Shown here: positions 21,213-32,216 of the stretch, piece after piece | Numbering within the stretch: position 1 is the stretch's first letter | Layout: each line of letters starts with the position of its first letter | Origin: Pascua guehoae | Taxonomy: Eukaryota; Basidiomycota; Tremellomycetes; Trichosporonales; Trichosporonaceae | Length of the DNA stretch: 39,265 nt | Reading direction: 5' to 3' | Assembly: GCA_001600415.1 (NCBI GenBank) | Contig: BCJX01000023.1 | Span: 1 to 39,265, forward strand | Translations under genes and position numbers: made by a program | Notes under the pieces: generated by a model | Databases searched by the model: none | Told to the model about the DNA's origin: nothing | Seen by the model: only the letters and a program-made list of their open reading frames with translations

Positions 21213-24200
21213 ATGACACGCACCGTGCCCGCGGACGCGTCGTCCCCCGCCTCGGCCTCGGCCTCATGCTCGCGCTCGGCCCTCGGCGCCTCGGAGCTGC
21301 GCGACCTGTGTCTTGCCCCCAGCGCCGTCCGCGCCGCAAACATCACCATCAACCACCCGCAGCTCCGCGACCTCGTCCTGCCCCTCGGACGCGGCCATGT
21401 GCTCTACCCGCGCACGTACAATGTCGAGGAACAACGGTGGCGCACCGGCAGCGATAGCGATTGGGACGACGACGACGACGACGACGACGACGGTACCGAT
21501 GGACCCGCCCCCGCGGGGACCGGGACGCCGGCCGCGGCCTCCGCCACAGGTGGCACTCTGCAGCCAGCGGAGCGTGCGGACGGCACAAGGCCCCTCTTCC
21601 ATCTCAACTTTACGCCGACGTGCTTGACTACAAAGTGAGTGCGGCGAGCGGCGAGCGGCAGCGGACGCAGAGACCACGCGATATGACCTGGGGTGGAGGG
21701 GAGATCTGGTGGATCTCACAGCGACGACTCAACCACTCGACCACTCGGCATCAGCTACCGTGTCGCTACGGCGTGACGGCGCACGACACTCGCCACTACG
21801 GGGCTCTCCCTCACCGTAGTTATACCCATGCTCCCCGTCGAGTGTTGCCGGTCACGCGAGCGCTGTTATCGCTGCTCCACTCGCCACTGCCCACCTGCCC
21901 CTTACCCCACATGTCAACTGGCAGTCACCTTGCAGCCATACGCCAACTCGGAGACGTGACAGCTCTCTCCAGCTGCATACCGCTTTACCCAGCGTCTGCG
22001 TCAACTTGCACTGCCCTTATCGGTCCCACCGACGACGTGCAGTCGTGCTAGTTGACTGCACGAATTGACAGTCAACATGAGGCCACGCACTCAACTTGCA
22101 GCGACTACCCAACACATCTGCAACTGTCGCCTGCATCCCCCCACCACACACAACCCCACGCAATCCCCCTTCACCCCCCTGCACCCGTACCGAGTCCCGT
22201 GGCTGACACCGCAGCGGCTCGATCGTCGCGTGTGGCGGTCAAAAGGGCGAGCTGTACATGCGCGACCTGCCGTCTTTGGGTGTCCGGTCGACCGTCCCGG
22301 TCAAGCCGTTTGTGCTCAACATGACGCTCCCGAGCCACAGCATCAACAATGCGATCACAATCCTGCCGTCGTGGCCTGGAGGCTGGACTGCGTGCCAGGC
22401 GGCCTTCAAGCGGCAGCACGCGGGCTACGTGCGCGAACGCGATCGGGAGCGAGACCGGGAGCGAGAGCGCGATCGCGACCGGCTAGACGACGACGATGAC
22501 GACAATGACAACTATATGTCGGGCGACTCGGACTCGGACTCGTCGGACGGAATGGACGTTGACGACGAACCGCCCATTTCGGCAGCGACGTACCCCAACT
22601 CGCTGCCGTTCGGGCATGCGCCCCGCATTCCGCCTCCAGGGCGTGCGAGGCGGCACTCGACGCGGAGCGGGAGCAGCACCTCGGCGGCCGTGCAGTACGT
22701 CTCGTCGCACGGGGGGCTGGGCGGCGACCCGCGCGACCGCGATAGCCGTGGGGGTGCAAGGAGCCCCGCGTCGCGTCGCACCGACGAGCCCCGCATCCTC
22801 GTGTCCAACAATGACATGACGGTCAAGATGTTTGCGCTCCGCCACAACGTCGAGCGGCCGTGGGACGCCTCAGACCCGGTCGTGAGCGCCATACGCACAA
22901 ACGCCCCCGTCGCCCACACGCCCCCGACATACCAACAACAGCAGCCGCACTACGAGCCGAGCCGCAGGGTACCCGGCGCCGAGCGCTACCTGCGCACATT
23001 CGAAGCCATGGCCAACGCCGGCGCCATCAGCACAACATCCATCAACGGGCCCCCCTCGCGCTTTGGCTGGAACTTTTACGAACGCACACCCGCACCAGCA
23101 CCCGCCACCGACCCCAACACGGGCACCGGCAACTCGACCCCGCTCCAGCCAAGGTGGGAAGACGAGCTCGCCCTCCACGACGCACGCTACCTCGGCGAAA
23201 GCGTCGGCGCATACCGCACACGCAACCCCGAAGGCGAGGCCGCAGCAGAGGCACGCGTCATCCGCGGACACCAGCTCCGCCAGCAACGCCAGCTGATCCA
23301 GCAACGCGCCGCAGAGCGCACCGCAGCCTTTGAGCGCCGCATCGGCGTACGTGCCGACGAGAGCCACCAGGCGCGCAAACTGAGTCGCGTCGGCGGGACA
23401 AAGTTTAAGATTCCCGTCAATCACTGTGAGTACATGGAGAAACTGGTGGCCGGCATGGCTGCAGGTGCGCAGGCGGCATCGGGCTGGAGGCTGCTGGGCA
23501 CTGGGAGAGGGAGTGCGGTTTCGAGTTACGCTGGGGGTCCTCAGTCCTCAAGTGTATCGCCCCCCTTGCTAGCCATAGCAGCACTGCCAGCCGGACAGGG
23601 AGCCAAGCTTGATGACTAGGACCAGTGCAGGTTGTGGTGCCTGTCCAGCTCGGTACATGCCTCACGCGACACTGGCTCAGAGCTGGGACAGGTAGTCGAG
23701 TTGTCAAGTTGCTGAACACCCCCCCCCCCCCTTTGTTTCACCTCCCCGTCACGACTCACACCCAGCGTCCCTCTCCCCCGACCTCCGCACAATGGTCACG
23801 GTCGGCGATTCGACCGACGTCTTTCTCTACGAGGTCATTGATGGCGGGCGCGAGTTTAGGAAGATTGGCGTGTACAATGGTGAGTCGGGATGACGAGTGA
23901 CGAAGTGGTTTGATTGAGGGTGCTTGGGTGGGGTTCTCTGGATGCGGTTGGAAACATGTCTGTGGCATTACATCTTTGGGCGTCTTCTTTGGATAGCGGC
24001 TCGTCGCGGTGGTTCTACGGCTGGGCATCACTATTGTGCACTTGGCCGTAGACCCACATTCCTCTGCCATCTACCATTTTACATGTTTCTGCCCATTCTC
24101 TCCCGTTACACCCTCCTCCTGTCAATCGTCCCTCGCCTCTTGCTGGCCCTCAGGCATCCTACCCCACTCCGCTTATCGTACCCCTCTCGCGATTTGACCC

Positions 24201-25178
24201 ATCATTATCTTCGCCCCCATGTCCCTTCACATCTCACTTGATCCCCTCTCCCCTCGACCTCCACACCCGCACCCCGCCTCCACGCTTACCCCAGCCGCAA
24301 CCGACTCGGGCTTCTCAACCGCCTGGTCCAAGGACGGCCGGAAATTCGCCGTCGCCAGCCAGGACGGCCAAGTGACGGTGTGGGACCACCGCAGCTCGCG
24401 GCCCCTCGCCCTCTTTTACAGCTCGCCGTCCGACACGTCCACGCGCGACGACGACAGCCCCCGCCCCGTCATCGACATGAGCAGCAGTTCGGGCCGCGAC
24501 GCCGCGCGTGTCGTCAAGTTTAGCCCAGAGGGGAGTAATCGCGACCTGCTCGTGTTTACAGAGGTGAGTGTTGTCGGTTGGGTGGACGGGGTGGACTTGG
24601 GGAAAGTGGACTTGGGTAAAGTGGTCGTATCTGGGGGTTGTGTACTCGACTGGGCAGCAGATGCCGAGGTGGCTATTGGAGCGAAACCATGGGTATCGTC
24701 GGCGTCGGTGTGTGCCGTCCTTGGGGTCTGGGTCTCGGCTCCAGTACACTCTAGACTTTGGGGTTTCTCTAATCTCCTCTCATACACCCTGTCGCCTGTC
24801 GCCCCTGGTTGTCTTCCCCACATGAGTCTTCACTCCACGCTCGCGTCGTTCTCTCCACATTCTTCTTTCCACACATCCCCACCCCACCCCACCCCACCTA
24901 CTCCCCGCTAATCCCAGGAATACTCCAACATCCACATCATCGACGCGCGCACGTTCCACACGCACGTCGTCGTCCCCGTCCCCTACGACCCGCCTGGGGT
25001 CGCCCCGGCACCGCGCCGCGCACCCCGCTCGGGCTCGGACAATAAGATTTGGGGCCTGAGCGGCGTCGCCTTTGACCCCACGGGCGACTGGCTGTATGCT
25101 GGCACCGAACGCACCGTCGTCGAGTGGGATATGCGGAGGTACGGCGGCGGCGAGGGCGGGACGTGGTCGATGGCGTAG
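21213..25178 (+). CDS. WD40-repeat protein with DUF2415 C-terminus, function unknown
   Basis: Exons: 21213-21634, 22215-23425, 23766-23879, 24295-24563 and 24918-25178; 758 aa with closed phases. WD40-like blades are seen at NGSIVACGGQKGELYMRDLP, DLRTMVTVGDSTDVFLYEV, FSTAWSKDGRKFAVASQDG followed by VTVWD, and GVAFDPTGDWLYAGTERTVVEWD. The last exon (YSNIHIIDARTF to the end) resembles the DUF2415 domain of fungal WD proteins such as S. pombe SPAC2A9.03. A poly-Asp run lies in exon 1, and exon 2 holds an Arg/Glu/Asp-rich segment and an acidic Ser/Asp stretch. Introns are long (580, 340, 415 and 354 nt). The function is not established, so I assign none beyond a likely scaffold role. Confidence 0.85.
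23719..23731. repeat. 13-bp poly-C tract in an intron
   Basis: An uninterrupted C run lies near the 3' end of the second intron of the WD40/DUF2415 gene. Confidence 0.9.
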
Positions 25179-26206
25179 GCCGGCGAGCGAAGCGAGCCGG
25201 CGGAGAAAGCGGGCGGAGAGCGGGCTGAGGGAGGAGCGAGGCGCGCAGATGAAGCCAGAGAGGACTTTGGGCGGCGACGACAGAGTTGTACACCTGCGAG
25301 GCGGGATCAGAAGCACACCGAAACGAATATGAAACAACAAGCAAGACCAAGAAGAGCAACAAGCAAGAACCAACGCAACCCCAACCCAACCAGGCCGAAT
25401 CCAGGAGCCAAGCCCGAAATCCCGAATTGTCCAACTCTTGACAAGAAGCACCAGAACAAACCAAATCAAGGAATCACAAGCCAGCGAACCCAGCCACAGT
25501 AATCTTGCATGGGCATTGATCGGTCCGACGCCGTTTGCCGTTCCGTACGCATTTTTCAGTCGCAGAGGTATAGGTGAGGCGTGAGGCGTGAAGCGAGTAG
25601 GTACGAGGTACGAGCTAGTCGAATACTGTTTGTAGTGAAACGCAAAGTAAAGTGTTGTTAGTCCAAACTATCCGCGTCTCGGAGCTCCCAGGCTGCGGCC
25701 AGGGGCACGAAGCGTGATTGTCGACGTCTTCGTGGTCACTTTGCGCCTCCACACGCAGGGCGCTGCAAACTAAGAGCAATGCCTGTATGGTGGTGGTGTT
25801 GAATACCAGAGTTCTGAGAGACTCCATCGTGGAGTGAATCCCGGCATCTTACGGCCCAGCTTGCGCTCCCCAACAGGCGCGACTGCAGAGGGCCACGTGA
25901 ATGGATTGGGTGAACACCAACCTGCCAACAGCTTAGCTTGCAGGACTGTTTCAGTTGTCAACCGAGTCGGGCAAGATACAGCACGACAGACCTGCGACGT
26001 GGGTGGGTCCACTTCACGCGTCCAAGTTTTGCAAAGTGACAAAGTGGCCCATCTATGTCATGCGTGCTATGTAGTTTGGCGTCTACCCTGCCTGCGTGCT
26101 ATCCGTCCTACATACCTGCGTACCCCAACCCTCCGTCTGCGTACCCCCGCCCCTCCGTCGGCTCTCCCACCTCGCTGCCCTTCGCCTGTGCCGTGCTCCG
26201 CGCACG
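25179..26206. other. Intergenic between the convergent WD40 and transporter genes
   Basis: No domain-bearing frame is seen. One short minus-strand frame with a signal-like start (25615-25827) is listed separately as a weak candidate. An A/C-rich stretch lies at 25325-25500. Confidence 0.5.
25615..25827 (-). CDS. Candidate small secreted protein (weak)
   Basis: A 70-codon frame begins with ATG at 25827. Its N-terminus has a hydrophobic core, TIQALLLVCSALRVEAQ, followed by a polar segment with two Cys and possible N-glycosylation sites. This looks like a signal peptide with a cleavage site near VEA-Q. No family is recognised, there is no codon or splice evidence, and a frame this short can arise by chance. 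It sits between two convergent genes. Confidence 0.25.
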   Translation of the reverse strand: MESLRTLVFNTTTIQALLLVCSALRVEAQSDHEDVDNHASCPWPQPGSSETRIVWTNNTLLCVSLQTVFD

Positions 26207-28775
26207 CTACATCGACTTGTCCCACCACTTGCCCCACCGCGACTGTGACTGGTCGCGGAAGCGTGCCACGTCGTCGAGGTCCATTTCGTCGTCGTCACTG
26301 TTCTGGTCGGCATGGACATTATCCCACCCCTCAAACTCGTCGCGGAGGCGCGTGGCGCGGTCCTCGGGATCCGACTCTGTACTGGCCCCACTGCGGCGCG
26401 AGGCCGAGCGCGAGTCGAGGTTGCGGAGGGGGATGGGGATCTCGGGCTGCTCAGACGACGAGCGCGAGTTGGACGCCGGGGCGACGACGAGGGAAATGTC
26501 GCCCTCGCGCTCGAGCTCGGTCGCGTGCGCAAAGTGCGCGCTGGCCGACTCGTCGCAGGCACACTCGACGTCGTGCGGGTGGTGGTGGCCCGAGGCGGTG
26601 CGGTAGTGGCCGCGCAGGGGGGCGCGCTCGTCGTCGTCGTCGACGTCGTGCGGGATCGGGTTGCCCTCGGCGTCCACCTCGAGGTCGCTGTTGATGGTCT
26701 TTTGGTACTTGTGGAACGAGTAGAGGGCGATGCCTGTACGTTAGTGGGGCGTTGGTGGTGCGTTGGTGGTGGGTTGGTGGGTAGACAACAGGCGGGCAGG
26801 TTGTTTTGTTTTGAGCACGTCGCGCTCGCAGTGGTGACCTGGCCCGACCCGCTTGCATGCTTGAGATCAAATCCTCCACTCGACACTCACCCGCAATGGT
26901 AACCACCACACCAAGCATGTTCAGCGGCGAGAGCTTGTCGCCAAAGACCAACGACGAGACGATAATCGTAGAGACCTCTTTGAAAATACCCGCCACCGAC
27001 AGCGGCACGACGCCAGAGTACTGGATGACAAAGTATTCGCTCGACACCATGGCAAACGCAATCGCGCCCGGGAGCGCAATGATGCCAATCGACTTGAGCG
27101 TGACCAACCAGCCGTCGAAGAATTTCGACGTAAAAATGTCGTACCAGCTCTCAATCGCCAGCGACACGAGCAAGAGCGTCGCGCCCATGAGCGGCGCGAG
27201 CCAGTAAATGGTCGCAAACGGGTTGGACATGCCCATTGAGCGCTTTTGCATAATGAGCTGCGTCAGCGCCCAGCGCAGACCGCCAATCGCAGACGCCGAA
27301 AACACCATGATGATGCCCGGAATCGACACCGACGTCACGTCAAAGACCATCATGAAGACACCGATGGAAATCATGCCAATCACAGACACGAGCCGGTGCG
27401 AGTACTTTTCCAGCCGGAAGAGAAACGCAAACATGAGCACAAAGATGAGCGCCGACGACTTGCACATCGCTGCGGCGTCAGCTTTCGCACCTGGGCCACT
27501 GGTGCTCACTGTATAGACTGAGCGTGATCGTCTTTAGACTCAGGTTGGATAAGCCAATGTCCGCCCCCGTCGCCAGCGCAGTGGGCGAGATGCGCGTCCT
27601 GCGTGTGAGCGTTGGTGACCGAGGCGTCTACTCTGACAGCCGCTTGGCTGATACGATCTGCCCTGTCTCTTTACTGCTGCCCATGGCACACCTCGTTGGC
27701 CCCACACCCTTCTTGCGCTGCTACTCACACATAGTCCTTTCGGCTGGGCCGCTCGGGGGGCCGGAACTGCTCCGCCCACACGACGCGGATGATGGCCGCA
27801 AGGATAAACTGCACAATCATGTGGCACCCGCTCACAAACAGCGGGTAGATGAAGCCGTAGTACTCTTCAGAGAACATCCACTTGTTGTACAGCGAAAGTA
27901 TCGTCGCAAATGTGTACCTGGGGGTTAGTTCGTGCGTGGGGAAAGGGCACCCCGGGGGGAGGGGGGGGGGGGGGGGGGGGCCAGAGTTGAGGGGGGAGAG
28001 GAGGGTTGTCGCAGGTGAGAATGCGCGCAGCTGGAATGGACGGCAGGATGGGTGTGCAGCTCCTACCCCCCCGCACCTTCCGGCCACCTAGCCATAGAGG
28101 CTCCCAAGCTGGGCGTATGGGGATGTGTCAAGGCTGGTACGAGTGGCAGGCGTTTGCCCGGTGATAACCCCAGCGTCTCGAGGATGTCTGGCTAGCGAGT
28201 AGAGCCGTCCCCAGCGATCAACCAGCACAATGACCAGCAGGCAGAGCCGTCCCCAGCGACCGAACCGCACATGACCGAGCCATACGACTGCCCCATCGAT
28301 GTCGGGGCGACTAAGCTGCCCCTCGCTCCTCCCCCCGACGACACTCCCTCGCTCGCCCTCAGCCAACCCAACGCCCAACGCACCCCACCCTCCACCACGG
28401 CCACCCCCCCCCCTCCCTTCCCACTCACCAGCTGAGGATAAACATGCCCGTGATAAACACCCCCCGCCACCAAATAGCCTTCTTCTGCGCCCGGGTCGCC
28501 ATGTATATCTCGTGCGACCGCGCCGGCGGCGCCATGCGCTGCAGCGGCCCGTGGGATATTGGCACCGGCGCAAACGACGGCATGTGGTCGTCGTCGTCCG
28601 AGTCGGCATCCGACCCCGAGTCCGAGTCTGCCCCCTTCCCCTTGCCCTTACGCGGCGAGAGCAGTGTCGACTCGTGTGCTGCCGTATCGGTGTACTCGCG
28701 CGGCTCGAGCCCCGAGCCCGAGGCGGAGGCGCGACGACCGGGGTCGTCGGCCAGGAGAGGCTGGTAGGCCGACAT
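26207..28775 (-). CDS. Drug/metabolite-superfamily transporter, SLC35C2-like (TPT family)
   Basis: Minus-strand exons: 28775-28429, 27917-27729, 27598-27510, 27469-26891 and 26733-26207; 576 aa with closed phases. Exon 1 encodes an acidic cytosolic-looking N-terminus and the start of helix 1. The helical core has YTFATILSLYNKWMF, FIYPLFVSGCHMIVQF, ISPTALATGADIGLSNLS, TITLSLYTMCKSSALIF, IGGLRWALTQLIMQK and VVPLSVAGIFKEVSTI. These are hallmarks of the triose-phosphate/nucleotide-sugar transporter group and closest to SLC35C2. Family members usually sit in the Golgi/ER membrane; the substrate cannot be told from sequence. The long C-terminal tail (about residues 401-576) is acidic, Ser/His-rich and hydrophilic. 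Introns are 511, 130, 40 and 157 nt. The 5' flank runs into an assembly gap. Confidence 0.88.
27954..27980. repeat. Poly-G tract (G6 A G20) in intron 1 of the transporter gene
   Basis: The plus strand reads six G, one A, then twenty G. On the coding strand this is a C-rich pyrimidine run shortly upstream of the exon 2 acceptor. The true length may differ because such runs sequence poorly. Confidence 0.9.
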
Positions 28776-28821
28776 CGAGTTAGGGTCTTCTGGCCATCAG
28801 GCGGAGGGGAGGGAGGGGGGG

Positions 28822-28921
28822 NNNNNNNNNNNNNNNNNNNNNNNNNNNNNNNNNNNNNNNNNNNNNNNNNNNNNNNNNNNNNNNNNNNNNNNNNNNNNNN
28901 NNNNNNNNNNNNNNNNNNNNN
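28822..28921. other. Assembly gap of 100 N
   Basis: Exactly 100 consecutive N, a common placeholder for a gap of unknown size. It begins within a G-rich run, 46 bp upstream of the transporter start codon, so promoter sequence is missing. Confidence 0.99.
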
Positions 28922-29532
28922 GGGGAGAGCGGACGGCGGACGGTGACGCGGATGGGACGAGGGCGGACGGTGCACGAGGAGCGATGGCAGTCAGCGGCGG
29001 GCAAGAGATGAGAGATGAGAGATGAGTCGTGAGTGAGGTGGTAGTGGTGGTAGTGACAGGCCACCAAGATGTCCATCATGTCCCAGACCCAAGACTCGAG
29101 ACGTGGTAGTGGCCCCTGGAAATGGCCCGTCGCGCCTTGGGCCGCGCCACGCACGTCGCCCTGCCTAGCCAAGCCGGGCCAGCCATGCTGCCCCGCCGCG
29201 CCGCGCGCCACCGGCCGCCGCTGCAGTGAATGGAATCGCGGAAGGGGTACTCTGGCCGCGCGGCCGGCTCTGGTGCTTGGAACCGAGATGGGTACCACGT
29301 GCGAACCGTAATCTCCATCTTTTAAGGCTACAATCTCCAACCTGCACCCTTGGGCCTGGCCGGCCTGGCCGGCCTGGGGGTCTCTGCGGATCTGCACACG
29401 TTCAGCGCGTTGCAGTCAGCCGTGTTCCAGCACCAAATTCACCAATTCAGTGATCAGTGAGCTGTCAGCACAGGCCAGCTCCGTCCACAAGGAGACTCTT
29501 GTAGTCTACGGTGGAAACACACTTTCGTGTTC
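28922..29532. other. Intergenic between the gap and tRNA-Leu
   Basis: No gene is recognised. GC-rich sequence with short GGCCGGCCT-type repeats around 29358-29376. Confidence 0.5.
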
Positions 29533-29621
29533 GGCGAGATGGCCGAGCGGTCTAAGGCGCTGTGTTAAGGTTTAATAACCTCCGCAGTCTTCGGACGTGG
29601 GTTCGAATCCCACTCTCGTCA
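29533..29621 (+). tRNA. tRNA-Leu(AAG) with 11-nt intron, second copy
   Basis: The mature sequence is identical to the copy at 14845-14933, with the same arms and AAG anticodon. The 11-nt intron differs at one base (TTTAATAACCT here, TTTAATGACCT there). The 22 nt after the discriminator (29622-29643) match the other copy exactly, while the 5' flanks do not match. A T5 Pol III terminator lies at about 29652-29656. Confidence 0.95.
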
Positions 29622-30318
29622 ACAGAGGATTCAGTTCCTCCCAACCAAACCTTTTTGTGTGTTGTCGACATGTTGCCTCAGAAGCACACAGCGAGGTTTT
29701 TTTTTGAGAGAGACATTACCACACACCACCGACCCTGGACGGACGTACCGTACAAGATAGGCCCACACACGCGATGTATGAGTCGACATTGGTGCCGCTG
29801 ACTAGAGTTATGGTTTTGCGTCACAAGCCCGCATAAAACAAATTACTATCTCGCAGCTTGGTGATATGACGTGTCGAGTTTGTCACCACTTTATTAACAT
29901 ATCTCACTGCTGCAGACGACCTCGAAATACGTGGAAGATGTACATTTGGGGGGAGGGGGGTTGTTCTCTCTGTGCTGCAATAATTATGTATTGGCTTTAA
30001 TCTTGTAGCCATTGTCCGTTTCCCTCCCTTGCGGGCGAACTGAAATGGGTTATGTACTGTATGCGCCATAGGGGGGGCAGGTATGCATGGGGAAAGTATC
30101 TGAAGTGCAGCTGCCGAGCACCCCTGGGAGACCAGTTGGCAGAGAAGGACGGCTTGAGCCGAGAACTCCCCGTCGGCAAATTGGACTATAACCCCACGGT
30201 GCAACTGCAGCCCAGCACAGGGTATGTCAACGAAATCCGCTTTGGGGGATGACTGTTGTTGGCGGTTAGACGGGGGACTGCTGGGGTCGGGTGAGGTGCG
30301 GAAGACCAGCCGAGGGTG
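29622..30318. other. Intergenic, no gene recognised
   Basis: A moderately AT-richer stretch with a short G-rich run at 29948-29960. No supported coding frame. Confidence 0.5.
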
Positions 30319-31521
30319 TCACTGGCTAGGCGTCAGCCTCGAGGCCCTTAGGGTTATCTTACCTGCCCCTGTCCGTGACTGTGAAGCCATCCGGGGCCAG
30401 AGTGTGATTTGAAAGTAGGTCTTGCTCCGGTCGCCACAAACGCACGGCTGGACTGAGCTGACTAGCATGTGAGCACAATGGATAAACCAATGCACCTACC
30501 GAAGGAGGGGATGGCGCTGGGGACCGAAGGCCCATCGTCTCGATGTTGATGAACGTGGCTGCCCCCATTGCTTCGAGTAACGAGCATTTGTCCCACATGG
30601 GCGATGTCACCCCATACGATGGTGAAACATAAACTTTGCGTTCGCCAACCGCAGTACTGCCGCGGCACGCCGAAGGCAAGTAAACGAAGAAGAATCGGTT
30701 CCACGTCGTGACGATGGCCATCGGCGTTTTGTTGGTGAGACAGTATGCTGTAGCCTCAACAGTAAGGGTGAGGCCCACCGCAGGGAGTAGGTCGAGGGAG
30801 CGTCGATCGCCTTGCTTGTCGGCCGCGACGAGTGTCTTGTTTTCAAGCTCGAGATAAATGGTCTCATCGTAGTCTATCCATTCATCGAAATCGTCGAAGA
30901 TTTGATCGGGGGCAACGGCCCAGCGCTTCAATTCCATGAAGAATAGCACGCGATCTTTGAGGAATCGTCTGCAGCGTGCGGTAATACAACGATCAGTGCG
31001 GGCGATTTTCCGTAGCCCATAGGTGTACGTATCCTCGCAGTCGTAACGGGCGGTATCCCAGTCGGCGGAGAGTGCGAAGGGCCTGGTGCGCATGAGAGCA
31101 TTAATGATCTCGAAGAATCTCCCATCGATCCAGCTGCCCATGCTAGCTTCGTGTTTGGCGTGGTGTTTACCCGGGCGCTCCAGACGAAAGACAATGTCCC
31201 TTGGGCATAACTCGTCGAGTTGAGCGTGCAGTTTGTCAACCATCCGATTGAACCAAAGGGCGCTCTGGGGAGTGACGATGATTGTTTGGTTCTCCATCAC
31301 AAACTGGACTACAGGCTTGAGTTTTCGATAGGGCGTTTCGATCTGAGGCGGCCAGTCGACTTCTCCCACCTTGAAGCTGCGAAGGAATTGCGACCACTGG
31401 GTATGGTTAAATTCCGCCAAAGACAATTTAGGAACTAACAGTTGCGAACATGTGAGGTGATGGTTGACGGATGTTAGGACGACCAACAAGGGCTCTGGAG
31501 TACATACACGTAAGTGGTCAT
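30319..31521 (-). CDS. Hypothetical protein with PD-(D/E)XK nuclease-like signature
   Basis: The firm part is a minus-strand frame from 31434 to 30363. That frame has no good upstream ATG (its longest form begins with TTG at 31489), so I propose a first exon 31521-31488 (MTTYVYVLQSP) joined across a 53-nt intron. I also propose a 7-nt last exon 30325-30319 after a 37-nt intron with a CTGACGCCTAG end; unspliced, the stop is at 30359-30361. This gives 370 aa. I do not recognise the family with certainty. Numbering from the TTG form, FFEII (E127), IARTD (D166) and VLFFMELKRW (E186, K188) have the order and spacing of a PD-(D/E)XK core. The later VEATAYCLTNKTPMAIVTTWNRFFFVY resembles the region after the ELK strand in fungal nuclease-like proteins. 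A TATTTAAAT box overlaps the proposed start, which weakens that start. Confidence 0.6.
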
Positions 31522-32216
31522 TTAAATAGTGGTCGATGCGTCGCGTTTACTGTCCACAAGAATGCACACTGCGTGGAACACTCCGGGCGACCATGCTGTG
31601 CAAAAACAAAAAAAGCACACAGCCTGTATCCCCTGTTGTGAGAAGCCCCTGTGAAGGGCTTGACAGCGCGTTTGCAGTTACATAATATCCGTGTCCATGT
31701 TCATGCGCTGCAAGAAATACTGGTTCGTGCCGTTAGGAAACACCCCTCTCGTGGACATCACGTTTCGCACAGCATGATTTACACAGCATGTTTCGCACAG
31801 CACCACTACTGCACAGCCTGTCGCGGTGGACGGAGGATGATCTAAGCCTGACACGCTTGGTATGAGCCCAGGATTTAAAGCTGTGCTGAAGGCGCGCCCA
31901 TGGTGCCCTGCGACGGGAGGCGGCTAAAACGGGATAGCCCCTGGCGTCTGGACCGTGCCTGTATCGTCTGAAGCTTGCGCTCCTGGGGGTGTGCCTCGCT
32001 GAATATGGACAGAGGCAAGACTACTGTACCACACTGGATGGGGTTCGGCGCTATTTCCGACACAACCGCCCACCAAACCACTTGGAAACCTCTCAGCGTA
32101 CAAAGGTAACATTCCAACTTCGTCTTTCTCCCAACCCACGATTCATTCATACATCCACCCAGACGCAACCATCCTACCGGTCATCGCCATCTACCACATC
32201 TCCCTAACTATAAACC
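31522..32216. promoter_or_regulatory. Divergent intergenic region between two uncharacterised genes
   Basis: A TATA-like TATTTAAAT lies at 31521-31529 on the minus strand. At 31768-31815 three CACAGCA(T/C) units recur within under 50 bp. A minus-strand 26-codon frame (31758-31678) is discussed in the findings. Just upstream of the plus-strand gene the DNA is AC-rich, with ACTATAAACC at 32208-32217. Confidence 0.4.

Noticed and set aside
28088..29397. Minus-strand frames spanning the N block
   Set aside because: They are open only because the N run translates as X; the parts outside are low complexity or intron sequence.
31768..31815. CACAGCA units as a structured repeat array
   Set aside because: Only three imperfect short copies; too little to call beyond chance.
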